From NCBI GenBank assembly GCA_011050655.1, contig DRFG01000208.1:1-45836 (forward strand): a stretch of DNA of 45,836 nt, in the 5' to 3' direction. The notes below the pieces were generated by a model that searched no databases, had not been told where the DNA came from, and worked only from the letters and a program-made list of their open reading frames with translations. The stretch comes from Roseobacter sp. (lineage in GTDB: Bacteria; Pseudomonadota; Alphaproteobacteria; Rhodobacterales; Rhodobacteraceae). Below are positions 9,131-17,259 of the stretch, piece after piece; the first letter of the stretch is position 1; the number at the start of each line of letters is the position of its first letter. The translations under genes were made by a program, and so were the position numbers.

Positions 9131-9498
9131 TGGCTGCTGATCACGATATGGCCACAAGCGATGCATTGCTGGCTTCAATTTTGTCTCAGCTTGACGACGA
9201 TAAAGCCGAAGATGTCGTGCAGATTGATCTGCGCGGTAAAACGGCGATCGGCGATTATATGGTTGTGTGCTCCGGTCGGTCTACCCGTCAGGTCTCAGCT
9301 ATGGCTGAAAAGCTGGCGCAAATGGTAAAGGATGATTACGGTCGTACGCCCAAGGTCGAAGGTAAAGATACAGGCGATTGGGTTCTGATCGACACCGGCG
9401 ATGTAATCGTGCACGTCTTTAGACCGGAAGTGCGGGAATTCTACCAGCTGGAAAAAATGTGGATGTCTACCGAATCCCCAGCAGTGATGCCGCATTAA
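9130..9498 (+). CDS. rsfS: Ribosome silencing factor RsfS
   Basis: RsfS binds ribosomal protein uL14 and blocks joining of the 50S and 30S subunits, lowering translation in starvation. The product is 122 residues from the ATG at 9130. Its core is AEDVVQIDLRGKTAIGDYMVVCSGRSTRQV, then KVEGKDTGDWVLIDTGDVIVHVFRPEVREFYQLEKMW, characteristic of the family (YbeB/Iojap). An ATG at 9085 would add 15 residues of low-complexity look; another at 9148 is also possible. The start at 9130 is preferred because it overlaps the stop of the short upstream ORF. rlmH follows after 9 bases, the common pairing. Confidence 0.93.
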   Translation: MAADHDMATSDALLASILSQLDDDKAEDVVQIDLRGKTAIGDYMVVCSGRSTRQVSAMAEKLAQMVKDDYGRTPKVEGKDTGDWVLIDTGDVIVHVFRPEVREFYQLEKMWMSTESPAVMPH

Positions 9499-9507
9499 CC
9501 AAATACT

Positions 9508-9978
9508 ATGCGGGTTCACATCTGTGCGATGGGTCGCTTGCGCACCGGTCCCGAAAAAGACCTTATCGACGACTATCTAGTGCGGTTTGACCGCACTGGC
9601 CGCGCATTGGGCCTAGGCCCTGCGCGGGTCGTCGAAGTCGAAGACAAGAAAAATGGCGGAATGGGCGCGGAAGCTGTGCTGCTACGCCGTGCTGTCCCGG
9701 AAGGATCGCTGCTGTGCGTGCTGGATGAACGAGGCCGGGTGGAAACTTCGCCGGATTTCGCCAACAGGCTTGGTGGGTGGCGCGATCAGGGACGCAGCGA
9801 TCTGGCGTTTATAATCGGCGGTGCTGATGGCATCGAACCGGCACTGCGCAAGCAAGCGGATCACGCCCTGTCTTTCGGAAAAATGGTCTGGCCACACATG
9901 CTGGTCAGGGTCATGCTTACCGAACAGCTATATCGTGCGGCATCAATTCTAGCTGGTGGGCCCTATCATAGGGAATAA
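9508..9978 (+). CDS. rlmH: 23S rRNA (pseudouridine-1915 N3)-methyltransferase
   Basis: RlmH is a SPOUT-class methyltransferase. It uses S-adenosylmethionine to methylate pseudouridine 1915 in helix 69 of 23S rRNA on assembled 70S ribosomes. The 156-residue length is typical. The knotted cofactor site is visible in [11 protein letters not shown], and the C-terminal signature in [32 protein letters not shown]. The gene starts at the ATG at 9508, 9 bases after rsfS, and very probably shares its transcript. Its stop lies 5 bases from the stop of a convergent gene. Confidence 0.97.
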   Translation: MRVHICAMGRLRTGPEKDLIDDYLVRFDRTGRALGLGPARVVEVEDKKNGGMGAEAVLLRRAVPEGSLLCVLDERGRVETSPDFANRLGGWRDQGRSDLAFIIGGADGIEPALRKQADHALSFGKMVWPHMLVRVMLTEQLYRAASILAGGPYHRE

Positions 9979-9983
9979 AGCTG

Positions 9984-10343
9984 CTACCTAAGAGGGACAG
10001 TTTTGATATTCGGATGCCATCCAGATTGGGTATCGCGGGTTTGTACACCTACTGTGGTGATACCATCAGGAAGGTTAATGCCAGACAGAGATCTGGTAAG
10101 TGGCTGTTCGTCCACATGAGGATGGATCAATTCGCGAATTGCCAGTTGGTTGCCATCTTTATCCAGAATGCGCCAAGCATCGGAAAAATGGTCCCATCCG
10201 GTATCGGCATGGGTGATGGTGACATCAAACGACCACAACCCGCCTTCTTGTGTGACATGAACACTCTCAATAACCGCAGGATCAGCGAATGCCGCCGGTG
10301 CAAGTGCAATAAAAAGCAAACTGGAAAAGCTGAGCTTATACAT
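9984..10343 (-). CDS. Small secreted protein of unknown function
   Basis: A 119-residue protein with a clear signal peptide (MYKLSFSSLLFIALAPAAFA, likely cleaved before DPAV). It is followed by one compact beta-rich domain: WSFDVTITHADTGWDHFSDAWRI, repeated polar strands, and a GVQTRDTQSGWHP ending. Conserved-looking histidines (THADTGWDHF, HPHVDEQ) could bind a metal, but no family name can be given from sequence alone. It begins with ATG at 10343, 33 bases downstream of the DUF599 gene on the same strand. The two could be cotranscribed. Confidence 0.75.
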   Translation of the reverse strand: MYKLSFSSLLFIALAPAAFADPAVIESVHVTQEGGLWSFDVTITHADTGWDHFSDAWRILDKDGNQLAIRELIHPHVDEQPLTRSLSGINLPDGITTVGVQTRDTQSGWHPNIKTVPLR

Positions 10344-10376
10344 TTGAATACCAAAGTTTCATGAGGTACATATAGG

Positions 10377-11090
10377 CTAGCTAAGATCACTTTCCAATAG
10401 TATGCGCCGGGAAAGCGAAGTGAATTCTCTTCGCCATACAACTGTCACTGTAATCACTGCCGCAATCCCCAGCGGAATTGGCCCGATGATCCAAGCCAAG
10501 CTAGCTAGGGCAAAATAAAGTGATCGCAAACCTCGGTTGAAACTACGGGCGGCGGTGATGTTAATCTCGCCTGCCTTTCTGGCCAGTATCGGGGCGCGAG
10601 GGTCATCAATATCATTTGGAACCGCTGCCATCAGCACGGAGCAATACCCGAAAAGCCGGTTGGACCAAACAAACTTTAGAAATCCGTTAGTGAGGAAGAA
10701 TAGAGGCAAGAGCATCTTAAACTCCCACACCACTGACGGCACATTAGTAAGTGCCAGGTCTTCAACCACCGTCGACAGACGTTCCGAGTTGCCCATCAGC
10801 GCCAGCGCTCCTCCTAGGGCGATCATGCTGGTCGACGCAAAAAAAGCGGTACTTTGCCGTAACGTGCTGATCATCTGGGAATCAAAGATACGAGGTTGGC
10901 GCGTAATCATCTGCACCATCCACTCGCGTCTGTATTGCGCCATAAGCTGAGAAACCGACGGTTTCGATGCCCTGGCGTTTTCGATAAGCCACCCCAACCC
11001 GAGCCATGCGATGAAAACGCCGGCAAGGGCCGCATAGTCCAGCGGCTGAAACAATGTGATGCGATCCATCCAAGTCATGTTAAGCTGCAT
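10377..11090 (-). CDS. DUF599 family membrane protein
   Basis: A 237-residue integral membrane protein. It has an N-terminal helix (LDYAALAGVFIAWLGLGWLIE), a cytoplasmic segment with YRREWMVQMITRQPRIFDSQMI, then three further hydrophobic stretches including ASTSMIALGGALALMG and a C-terminal pair. This is the pattern of the DUF599 family, whose function is unknown. Three ATGs at 11090, 11078 and 11069 are in frame and none has a good ribosome site, so the start may be up to 21 bases shorter. It is transcribed away from glcD, with only 69 bases between. Confidence 0.85.
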   Translation of the reverse strand: MQLNMTWMDRITLFQPLDYAALAGVFIAWLGLGWLIENARASKPSVSQLMAQYRREWMVQMITRQPRIFDSQMISTLRQSTAFFASTSMIALGGALALMGNSERLSTVVEDLALTNVPSVVWEFKMLLPLFFLTNGFLKFVWSNRLFGYCSVLMAAVPNDIDDPRAPILARKAGEINITAARSFNRGLRSLYFALASLAWIIGPIPLGIAAVITVTVVWRREFTSLSRRILLESDLS

Positions 11091-11111
11091 ACGCCGCAGG
11101 GTTCAGTATTG

Positions 11112-11147
11112 CCAATAATATAAATTGGTCATAATATTTTACCAAAT
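11112..11147. promoter_or_regulatory. Overlapping inverted repeats before glcD, candidate operator
   Basis: Three related half-sites alternate in AT-rich DNA: CCAAT (11112-11116), ATTGGT (11124-11129) and ACCAAAT (11141-11147). The outer two each pair with the middle one. TTGGT-N11-ACCAA also fits the T-N11-A form of LysR-type operators. The last half-site ends just before the glcD Shine-Dalgarno CGGAGG. Binding by a regulator is inference; no regulator gene is adjacent. Confidence 0.4.
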
Positions 11148-11159
11148 CGGAGGTCCTCC

Positions 11160-12608
11160 ATGGAAATGCCAGTTCCCAACCCATCAATCATTGCGCGTAA
11201 AGCGCGCGTGGTGCAGCGTTTGCATCAGGTATTGCCTGCTGACGCCGTTATTTCGGATGAGCAGGAAACCCGTGCTTACGAATGTGACGCGCTAACAGCA
11301 TACAAGTGCCCGCCCATGGTTGCAGTCTTACCTTATACGACCCAGCAGGTCTCTGATGTATTGCGAATTTGTCACGAAGAAGGGGTGCCAGTGGTGCCGC
11401 GCGGATCCGGGACATCGCTTGCCGGGGGGGCATTGCCGACGGCGGATTGCGTGATTCTGGGTGTGGCGCGGATGAGTGACGTGATCGAAACCGATTACGA
11501 CAACCGGTTTATCAAGGTGCAGACCGGGCGTACCAACCTTAGTGTCACCGGGGCAGTCGAAGAGCATGGATTTTTCTATGCACCGGACCCGTCCAGTCAG
11601 CTTGCTTGCGCGATCGCCGGCAATATAGCGATGAATTCTGGCGGGGCGCATTGTTTGAAATACGGGGTGACGACGAACAACCTTATGGGTGTCACCATGG
11701 TGTTGATGGATGGCGAAGTGATCGAGGTCGGCGGTGCCTATCTTGATGCGGGTGGGCTTGATTTGTTGGGGCTGATCTGCGGATCCGAAGGCCAGCTTGG
11801 CGTCGTGACCGAAGCTACATTACGCATTTTGCACAAGCCCGAAGGGGCAAGACCCGTGCTGATCGGTTTCGATGACAACGAAGTCGCAGGGGCCTGCGTT
11901 TCGGATATCATCAAGGCGGGCGTGCTGCCTGTCGCGATCGAATTCATGGACCGCCCTTGCATCGAGGCGACCGAAGCCTTTGCTAAGGCCGGTTATCCGA
12001 TGTGCGAAGCGTTGCTAATCATCGAGGTTGAAGGTTCAGACGCTGAAATCGACCACCAGTTGGGCCTGATCTCTGACATTGCGCGAAGACACAACCCGGT
12101 CGAATTGCGTCAGTCCCAATCTCCCGAGGAAAGCGCCAAGATCTGGTTGGGTCGCAAATCGGCCTTTGGGGCGATGGGGCAGATTAACGATTATATGTGC
12201 TTAGATGGCACCATTCCTGTGTCCGCTTTACCGCATGTCCTGAAGCGGATTGGCGAGATGAGCGATCATTATGGGTTGAAGGTCGGCAATGTGTTCCACG
12301 CAGGCGACGGCAACATGCACCCACTTATCTTGTTCGATGCAAACAAACCCGGTGATCTTGAGCTGTGCGAGGAATTTGGTGCCGAAGTATTGAAGCTGTG
12401 TGTCGAGGTAGGTGGTTGCCTAACCGGCGAACACGGCGTCGGCATTGAAAAGCGCGATTTGATGCATGTGCAATATGCTCGCGAAGATCTTGACGCACAA
12501 ATGTCGATCAAGGACATCTTTGACCCCGCGTGGCTTCTGAACCCTGCCAAGGTGTTTCCTCTCGACGCCTCTGAAAGCCGCCGCAGCGTGCTGTTGGCCG
12601 CAGAATAA
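11160..12608 (+). CDS. glcD: Glycolate oxidase subunit GlcD (FAD-linked)
   Basis: GlcD is the FAD-binding catalytic subunit of membrane-associated glycolate dehydrogenase, which oxidises glycolate to glyoxylate. The 482 residues have the PCMH-type FAD site (VPVVPRGSGTSLAGGALP near residue 80; DPSSQLACAIAGNIAMNSGGAHCLKYG near 145). The C-terminal FAD-oxidase domain ends in the hallmark NVFHAGDGNMHPLILFD and GGCLTGEHGVGIEKRDLM. The ATG at 11160 overlaps the end of a strong CGGAGGTCCTCC ribosome region. The operon continues with glcE 57 bases on. Glycolate is a major algal exudate, in keeping with a marine heterotroph. Confidence 0.95.
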   Translation: MEMPVPNPSIIARKARVVQRLHQVLPADAVISDEQETRAYECDALTAYKCPPMVAVLPYTTQQVSDVLRICHEEGVPVVPRGSGTSLAGGALPTADCVILGVARMSDVIETDYDNRFIKVQTGRTNLSVTGAVEEHGFFYAPDPSSQLACAIAGNIAMNSGGAHCLKYGVTTNNLMGVTMVLMDGEVIEVGGAYLDAGGLDLLGLICGSEGQLGVVTEATLRILHKPEGARPVLIGFDDNEVAGACVSDIIKAGVLPVAIEFMDRPCIEATEAFAKAGYPMCEALLIIEVEGSDAEIDHQLGLISDIARRHNPVELRQSQSPEESAKIWLGRKSAFGAMGQINDYMCLDGTIPVSALPHVLKRIGEMSDHYGLKVGNVFHAGDGNMHPLILFDANKPGDLELCEEFGAEVLKLCVEVGGCLTGEHGVGIEKRDLMHVQYAREDLDAQMSIKDIFDPAWLLNPAKVFPLDASESRRSVLLAAE

Positions 12609-12665
12609 AAAGCGGATTACCGTGTCAGAGGCGTATCGCCCCGTTCGAAATTTAGGAGTTCCGAC

Positions 12666-13787
12666 ATGATGGACATCACTTCAGAAGATGCATTGGTAGA
12701 CGCGATCAAGGGCGCAAGGACCCCAGTTTCGGTGCAGGGCGGCATCACCCGGGGCCTGCCCAAGACGGGAGCCGTGTTGTCGGTGGCCGGCCTTAACGGC
12801 ATCACGTTGTATGAACCCGGTGCTCTGACTTTAGTGGCGCAGGCGGGCACACCTGTGGCGGATATCGAAGCAGCTTTGGCGCAGGAAAATCAACGTCTTG
12901 CGTTTGAGCCGATGGATCATCGCGGCTTGCTTGGTACCACCGGGAAACCGACAATCGGCGGAGTAATGGCGGCCAATGTCAGCGGTCCGAGACGTATATC
13001 TGTGGGTGCCGCGCGTGATTTTCTGCTCGGCGTTCGGTTTGTCGACGGACAAGGTGTTGTGGTCAAGAATGGTGGCCGGGTAATGAAGAACGTAACCGGC
13101 TATGACTTGGTCAAGGTGATGGCTGGGTCCTATGGGACGCTTGGCGTTCTGAGCGAAATTTCGATGAAGGTTCTGCCACGCCCCGAAACGCAGGCGACTT
13201 TGGTTCTGCACGGGTTGGATGATACGACTGGCGTGCGTGCCATGGCCGCAGCACTTGGCAGCCCATTCGAGGTGACCGGGGCCGCACATGACCCAGCCCA
13301 GAAAAAGACGATGTTGCGCATTGAGGGTTTTGAAACTTCGGTGATGTATCGCTTAGGGCGTCTGCGCGATCTGCTGGGCAACATGGGGGCAGAAATCACA
13401 GTGTCCGATGAACACAAAACCGCCGACGCATGGACTGCGATCCGCGATGTCGCCGCATTTTCGGCAACACAAGACGACGTGTGGCGTGTGTCTTGTAAAC
13501 CGTCTGATGGTCCGGCACTTGCCGTGCGGTCTCAGGCAGATGCTTGGCTTTATGATTGGGCTGGCGGCTTGATTTGGCTACGTTGCGCGGCGGGGCATGA
13601 TCTGCGGCGAAAACTTGGTGCGTTTGACGGCCATGCCACCTTGGTCAGGGCAGATGATGAAACCAAGGCGCGGCTTGGCGTTTTTCACCCTGAAAATTCT
13701 GGCGTCGCCCGTTTGACAAGTGCGTTACGCGCTAAATTCGACCCCAAGGGACTGTTCAACACCGGCTTGATGGAACGTGCGGCGTGA
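12666..13787 (+). CDS. glcE: Glycolate oxidase subunit GlcE (FAD-binding)
   Basis: GlcE is the second flavin-binding subunit of the glycolate oxidase complex and resembles a shortened GlcD. The 373 residues keep the FAD-contact segment LLGTTGKPTIGGVMAANVSGP, the stretch VVKNGGRVMKNVTGYDLVKVMAGSYGTLGVL, and the C-terminal RLTSALRAKFDPKGLFNTG. The start is ATG at 12666 after AGGAG (a second ATG follows at once). Its TGA overlaps the GTG of the next small membrane gene, which implies coupled translation. Confidence 0.94.
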   Translation: MMDITSEDALVDAIKGARTPVSVQGGITRGLPKTGAVLSVAGLNGITLYEPGALTLVAQAGTPVADIEAALAQENQRLAFEPMDHRGLLGTTGKPTIGGVMAANVSGPRRISVGAARDFLLGVRFVDGQGVVVKNGGRVMKNVTGYDLVKVMAGSYGTLGVLSEISMKVLPRPETQATLVLHGLDDTTGVRAMAAALGSPFEVTGAAHDPAQKKTMLRIEGFETSVMYRLGRLRDLLGNMGAEITVSDEHKTADAWTAIRDVAAFSATQDDVWRVSCKPSDGPALAVRSQADAWLYDWAGGLIWLRCAAGHDLRRKLGAFDGHATLVRADDETKARLGVFHPENSGVARLTSALRAKFDPKGLFNTGLMERAA

Positions 13788-14149
13788 AACTTTGGCTACT
13801 CTTTATAGCCGTCTTTATCGGGGGGCCGCTGATCTTTCGGTTGCTAATAAGACGCCCACCATCCCCCCGGTTAGCGCGGGGATTGGCAGTGCTTGCCTTG
13901 ATCAGTGCAATAATCGCGATGATCCTACGGTATGGCTTTGCGGGGCAATGGGGCGACGACCTTGCCATCACCGTCGTGGGGTTGTTTTTTATCTGGTTGG
14001 GTTGGATCAGCGTGATCGCCTTTGCCGTGCAGGCGATACGTCACGCAAACCCTGGCACCAATATGCGCCGCGCTACCGGGATATTGGGGGCGGCTGCCAC
14101 TACGATCCCCTGGTTCGGATTGGCTCTGGCTCTCTACCTTGCCGCTTAA
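13784..14149 (+). CDS. Small membrane protein inside the glc operon
   Basis: A 121-residue protein starting at GTG 13784, overlapping the glcE stop (GTGA). Four hydrophobic helices are visible: residues 2-21, about 33-50, 58-82 and 96-118. A basic loop RRPPSPRLARG follows the first helix. No motif points to a reaction. Its place between glcE and glcF suggests a role with the membrane-bound complex, such as anchoring or substrate entry, but that is inference. Codon use is like that of its neighbours and the helices are regular, so I take it as a real gene. Confidence 0.8.
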   Translation: MKLWLLFIAVFIGGPLIFRLLIRRPPSPRLARGLAVLALISAIIAMILRYGFAGQWGDDLAITVVGLFFIWLGWISVIAFAVQAIRHANPGTNMRRATGILGAAATTIPWFGLALALYLAA

Positions 14150-14195
14150 ATCATCAGATGTTTAGGGCCTATTGCCCGCAAAAGTCGGAGTAATC

Positions 14196-15587
14196 ATGCA
14201 GACTACATTCACCCCCGAGCAGCTGAAAAACCCAGACATTGCCCGCAGCAACGAAATCTTGCGCGCCTGTGTTCACTGCGGTTTCTGTACGGCGACCTGC
14301 CCCACCTATCAGGTTCTGGGGGATGAGTTAGACAGCCCACGCGGGCGGATCTATCTGATTAAGGATATGCTGGAAAACGACCGGGATCCCGACGCTAAGA
14401 CGGTCAAGCACATCGACCGCTGCCTGTCGTGTCTGGCGTGTATGACAACCTGTCCTTCGGGTGTGCACTACATGCATTTGGTTGATCATGCGCGGGACTA
14501 TATCGAAAAACGCTATAGGCGACCGTTCGGAGACCGTGCACTACGTTGGGTATTGGCGCGTATTCTACCTTACCCCATGCGCTTTCGCATTGCCTTGCTA
14601 GCGGCAAAGATAGGACGGCCCTTTGCGCCGCTGATCCCCGATGCCCGGCTTCGCGCGATGCTCGAAATGGCACCGAAAACTATACCACCGGTAAGCCGCA
14701 ATGATGATCCGCAGACGTTCGCGCCACAAGGCCGCCCCCAAAAGCGGGTGGCGCTGATGACCGGTTGTGCGCAAAAAGCGCTAAACACAGATATTAACGA
14801 TGCTACAATCCGGGTACTGACGCGGCTAGGATGCGAGGTGGTCGTGGCCGAAGGTGCCGGGTGCTGTGGCGCTTTGACCCATCACATGGGAAAGACCAGC
14901 GAAAGTCACGCAACGGCTGCCAAAAACATCAAGGCGTGGTGCGCTGAGATCGATGGCCGGGGGCTGGATGCCATTGTGATCAACACCTCTGGCTGTGGTA
15001 CCACGGTAAAGGACTATGGTCATATGTTTCGCAATGATCCCTTGGCTGCCGATGCCGCGCGGGTGTCGGCGATCGCCCGTGACGTGACGGAGGTTCTTCA
15101 TGAACTGACAGCGCGAGAGGCCAACGAGGAAGCTGTGAACCCCGCAAAAGGCGACATCGCAGGTACAGATGCGTTGCGCCGTCCCGAGCCTACCCATGTG
15201 GGTATGACAGTCGCCTATCATGCAGCATGTTCGCTTCAGCATGGTCAGCAGATCAAGACCTATCCCAAGGACCTTTTGAGGAACGCGGGCTTTACGGTGG
15301 TCGAACCGGCTGATTCTCATCTGTGCTGTGGGTCGGCGGGCACTTACAATCTGATGCAGCCAGACATTTCAAAGCAATTGAAAGATCGCAAGGTCAAGAC
15401 GTTGATGGCCAAGAATCCCGATGTGATCGCGGCAGGAAATATCGGGTGTATGATGCAGATCGGCTCCGCGGCGGGTGTGCCGGTGGTCCACACCGTCGAG
15501 TTACTGGATTGGGCGTCAGGAGGGCCAAAACCACCGGCGCTTTCGCAAGAAAAAGGCATCAATTTGCAGATTCCTCGCTTGCGATAG
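14196..15587 (+). CDS. glcF: Glycolate oxidase iron-sulfur subunit GlcF
   Basis: GlcF carries electrons from the GlcD/GlcE flavins towards the quinone pool. The 463-residue product has two [4Fe-4S] motifs near the N-terminus, CVHCGFCTATCP and CLSCLACMTTCPSG. Two CCG-type cysteine-rich domains follow, one with GAGCCGALTHHMG and one with CCGSAGTYN. The ATG at 14196 is chosen because GGAG precedes it and GlcF proteins begin MQTTF-like; a TTG at 14172 is also in frame. It is the last gene of the operon. The linker before the second CCG domain (EEAVNPAKGDIAGTDALRR) is slightly long. Confidence 0.95.
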   Translation: MQTTFTPEQLKNPDIARSNEILRACVHCGFCTATCPTYQVLGDELDSPRGRIYLIKDMLENDRDPDAKTVKHIDRCLSCLACMTTCPSGVHYMHLVDHARDYIEKRYRRPFGDRALRWVLARILPYPMRFRIALLAAKIGRPFAPLIPDARLRAMLEMAPKTIPPVSRNDDPQTFAPQGRPQKRVALMTGCAQKALNTDINDATIRVLTRLGCEVVVAEGAGCCGALTHHMGKTSESHATAAKNIKAWCAEIDGRGLDAIVINTSGCGTTVKDYGHMFRNDPLAADAARVSAIARDVTEVLHELTAREANEEAVNPAKGDIAGTDALRRPEPTHVGMTVAYHAACSLQHGQQIKTYPKDLLRNAGFTVVEPADSHLCCGSAGTYNLMQPDISKQLKDRKVKTLMAKNPDVIAAGNIGCMMQIGSAAGVPVVHTVELLDWASGGPKPPALSQEKGINLQIPRLR

Positions 15588-15671
15588 GGTTTTCGCCGCA
15601 TTTTCGCCTTATCTCGGCAATAATGAAAGAGAGCTGCTCAAGATTATCCCATTGCGAAAGGAACGTTATTC

Positions 15672-16487
15672 GTGCGCCGTTGGGTTGCCCTTTTTATCAT
15701 GTGCCTTACCGTGGCCACTGCTGGACTTGCTCAGGATGCTCGTCTGCGGCGTTTGGATACCGGCATTGATGCTGGCGAATGGGAGGCCGTCGGGCGGCTG
15801 GACATTGGCGGCAAGGGGTTTTGCACCGGGGCATTGATTGCTCCAAGGCTGGTGCTGACCGCCGCGCATTGCCTGTTCGATCGCAAAACAAAACAACGTA
15901 TCGACCACGCCGAGGTTCAGTTTTTAGCCGGGTGGCGCAATGGTCGCGCGGGGGCTTATCGTATGGTGCGCCGTGCGGTTGTGCACCCTGATTACATCTA
16001 TGACGGGGTCGTGTCGTCGGAACGTGTGCGGAATGATCTGGCCCTGCTTGAACTTGACCAGCCTATCCAGAACACCACTATCAAACCCTTCGAAACCGCT
16101 CCGCGCCCCCGAAGGGGCGACCGTTTGGGCGTCGTCAGCTATGCCAAAAACCGGTCCGAGGCACCTTCGCTGCAAGAGGTGTGTAGCGTAATCGCGCGAC
16201 AGGAAGGCGTGTTGGTGACGTCGTGTTCAGTTGATTTCGGTGCCAGTGGCGCCCCGATCTTTACCTTCGAAAACGGATCCCCGCAGATCGTTTCGGTGGT
16301 GTCGGCTAAAGCCCATGTAGAAAATAAGGAGGTATCTTTAGGTACCGCGTTGGGGGCACCGCTCGCGTTGTTGCAGGCCGAATTGGTCGCCGGTAAGGGC
16401 GTCTTTCAACAGCCTGGCCCCGCTAGCAGACGCCTGAGCGCTCAAGATCGCCGCCGCAGCATAGGTGCAAAATTCGTCAAACCATAA
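15672..16487 (+). CDS. Secreted trypsin-like serine protease
   Basis: A 271-residue S1-family protein with a signal peptide (RRWVALFIMCLTVATAGLAQ, cleavage near residue 20). The catalytic triad is visible: His 66 in LTAAHC, Asp 122 in NDLALLEL, and Ser 192 in GASGAPIF. That last motif is the GxSGxP variant seen in V8/glutamyl-endopeptidase-like and bacterial trypsin-like enzymes. Cysteines near 51/67 and 171/185 could form disulfides. The start is GTG at 15672, 6 bases after AAAGGAACG. It probably acts in the periplasm or outside the cell. Its 84-base distance from glcF leaves open whether it has its own promoter. Confidence 0.88.
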   Translation: MRRWVALFIMCLTVATAGLAQDARLRRLDTGIDAGEWEAVGRLDIGGKGFCTGALIAPRLVLTAAHCLFDRKTKQRIDHAEVQFLAGWRNGRAGAYRMVRRAVVHPDYIYDGVVSSERVRNDLALLELDQPIQNTTIKPFETAPRPRRGDRLGVVSYAKNRSEAPSLQEVCSVIARQEGVLVTSCSVDFGASGAPIFTFENGSPQIVSVVSAKAHVENKEVSLGTALGAPLALLQAELVAGKGVFQQPGPASRRLSAQDRRRSIGAKFVKP

Positions 16488-16523
16488 AGGCGTATCTTAG
16501 GTTTCATCTCTGCGAAAAAGGGC

Positions 16524-16552
16524 CTTGAAACTGCATTTTTCCATCCCCACAT
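16524..16552 (+). promoter_or_regulatory. Heat-shock (RpoH-type) promoter of hsp20
   Basis: CTTGAAA (16524-16530) and CCCCACAT (16545-16552) are 14 bases apart. This fits the sigma-32 consensus CTTGAAA-N11-16-CCCCATNT with one mismatch. It lies about 100 bases before the Hsp20 start. Use by an RpoH factor is inferred from the motif and the gene it precedes. Confidence 0.75.
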
Positions 16553-16577
16553 GAGAGCAGTCGGAATGCCTAACTAG

Positions 16578-16619
16578 GGTTTCGGCGAAGAAACCAGAGC
16601 CTGTCCAAATTGGAAGGCT
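16578..16619 (+). promoter_or_regulatory. Two hairpins in the hsp20 5' leader
   Basis: GGTTTC-N6-GAAACC (16578-16595) and AGCCT..CCA-AAT-TGG..AGGCT (16598-16619) form successive stems in the roughly 100-base leader. Neither obviously pairs with the Shine-Dalgarno GAGGA (16641-16645), so an RNA-thermometer role is possible but not shown. Confidence 0.35.
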
Positions 16620-16653
16620 TGTCAGAGTAATCGCTCAAATGAGGATGAATATC

Positions 16654-17124
16654 ATGCGTAGTTTTGATTTTGCACCGTTGCACCGTTCCACCGTCGGTTT
16701 TGATCAGATCGCCAATTTGATGGACCGGGTCTTGGCCAACGACGTGGCGCAGCCCAGCTATCCACCCTATAATATCGAGAAGCTGACCGACGATTCGTAT
16801 CGGATAACGATAGCGGTTGCCGGCTTTAGCGAATCTGACCTGAGCGTCGAGGTTCGCGAGAAATCGCTGATCGTTTCGGCGCGCAAAGCTGATGAAGATA
16901 CGGATAAAACCTTCCTGTATCGCGGCATTGCCAACCGCGCCTTCGAACGCCGCTTCCATCTGGCTGACCACGTACAGGTTACTGGTGCCGCACATGCAGA
17001 TGGTATGCTGCATATAGAACTTGAACGGCAAGTGCCCGAAGCCCTGAAGCCCCGTCAAATCCAAATCGCCAGCAATGTTTCTGCGATCGAGAAAGACGTG
17101 ATTGACGCAAGCGCTGTTAACTGA
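16654..17124 (+). CDS. Hsp20-family small heat-shock protein
   Basis: A 156-residue small heat-shock chaperone of the IbpA type, which holds unfolding proteins until ATP-dependent chaperones act. It opens with MRSFDFAPLHRSTVGFDQI, the class A IbpA-like N-terminus. The alpha-crystallin domain covers about residues 35-130 (YNIEKLTDDSYRITIAVAGFSESDLSV...RGIANRAFERRFHLADHVQV). It ends with an IxL-like GMLHIELER strand and a short tail. The start at 16654 is preferred because GAGGA lies 8 bases upstream; ATGs at 16639 and 16645 are also in frame. An RpoH-type promoter precedes it and a strong hairpin follows. Confidence 0.93.
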   Translation: MRSFDFAPLHRSTVGFDQIANLMDRVLANDVAQPSYPPYNIEKLTDDSYRITIAVAGFSESDLSVEVREKSLIVSARKADEDTDKTFLYRGIANRAFERRFHLADHVQVTGAAHADGMLHIELERQVPEALKPRQIQIASNVSAIEKDVIDASAVN

Positions 17125-17147
17125 ACAGGTTGCTAATATGCTAAGCC

Positions 17148-17173
17148 AAGCCCGGTGCATATGCACCGGGCTT
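17148..17173 (+). terminator. Palindromic terminator after hsp20
   Basis: AAGCCCGGTGCAT and ATGCACCGGGCTT form a perfect 26-base palindrome, followed by TTCG. It folds into a GC-rich hairpin 24 bases after the hsp20 stop. The T-run is short but the stem is strong, so it is probably an intrinsic terminator. Confidence 0.65.
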
Positions 17174-17259
17174 TCGCGTCTCAACTACTAGGTCACTCTT
17201 GTTGACATAAAAATAAGCCGGCGTCACAGTACCTCGAATCCAAGGGAGAGGAATGCCGG

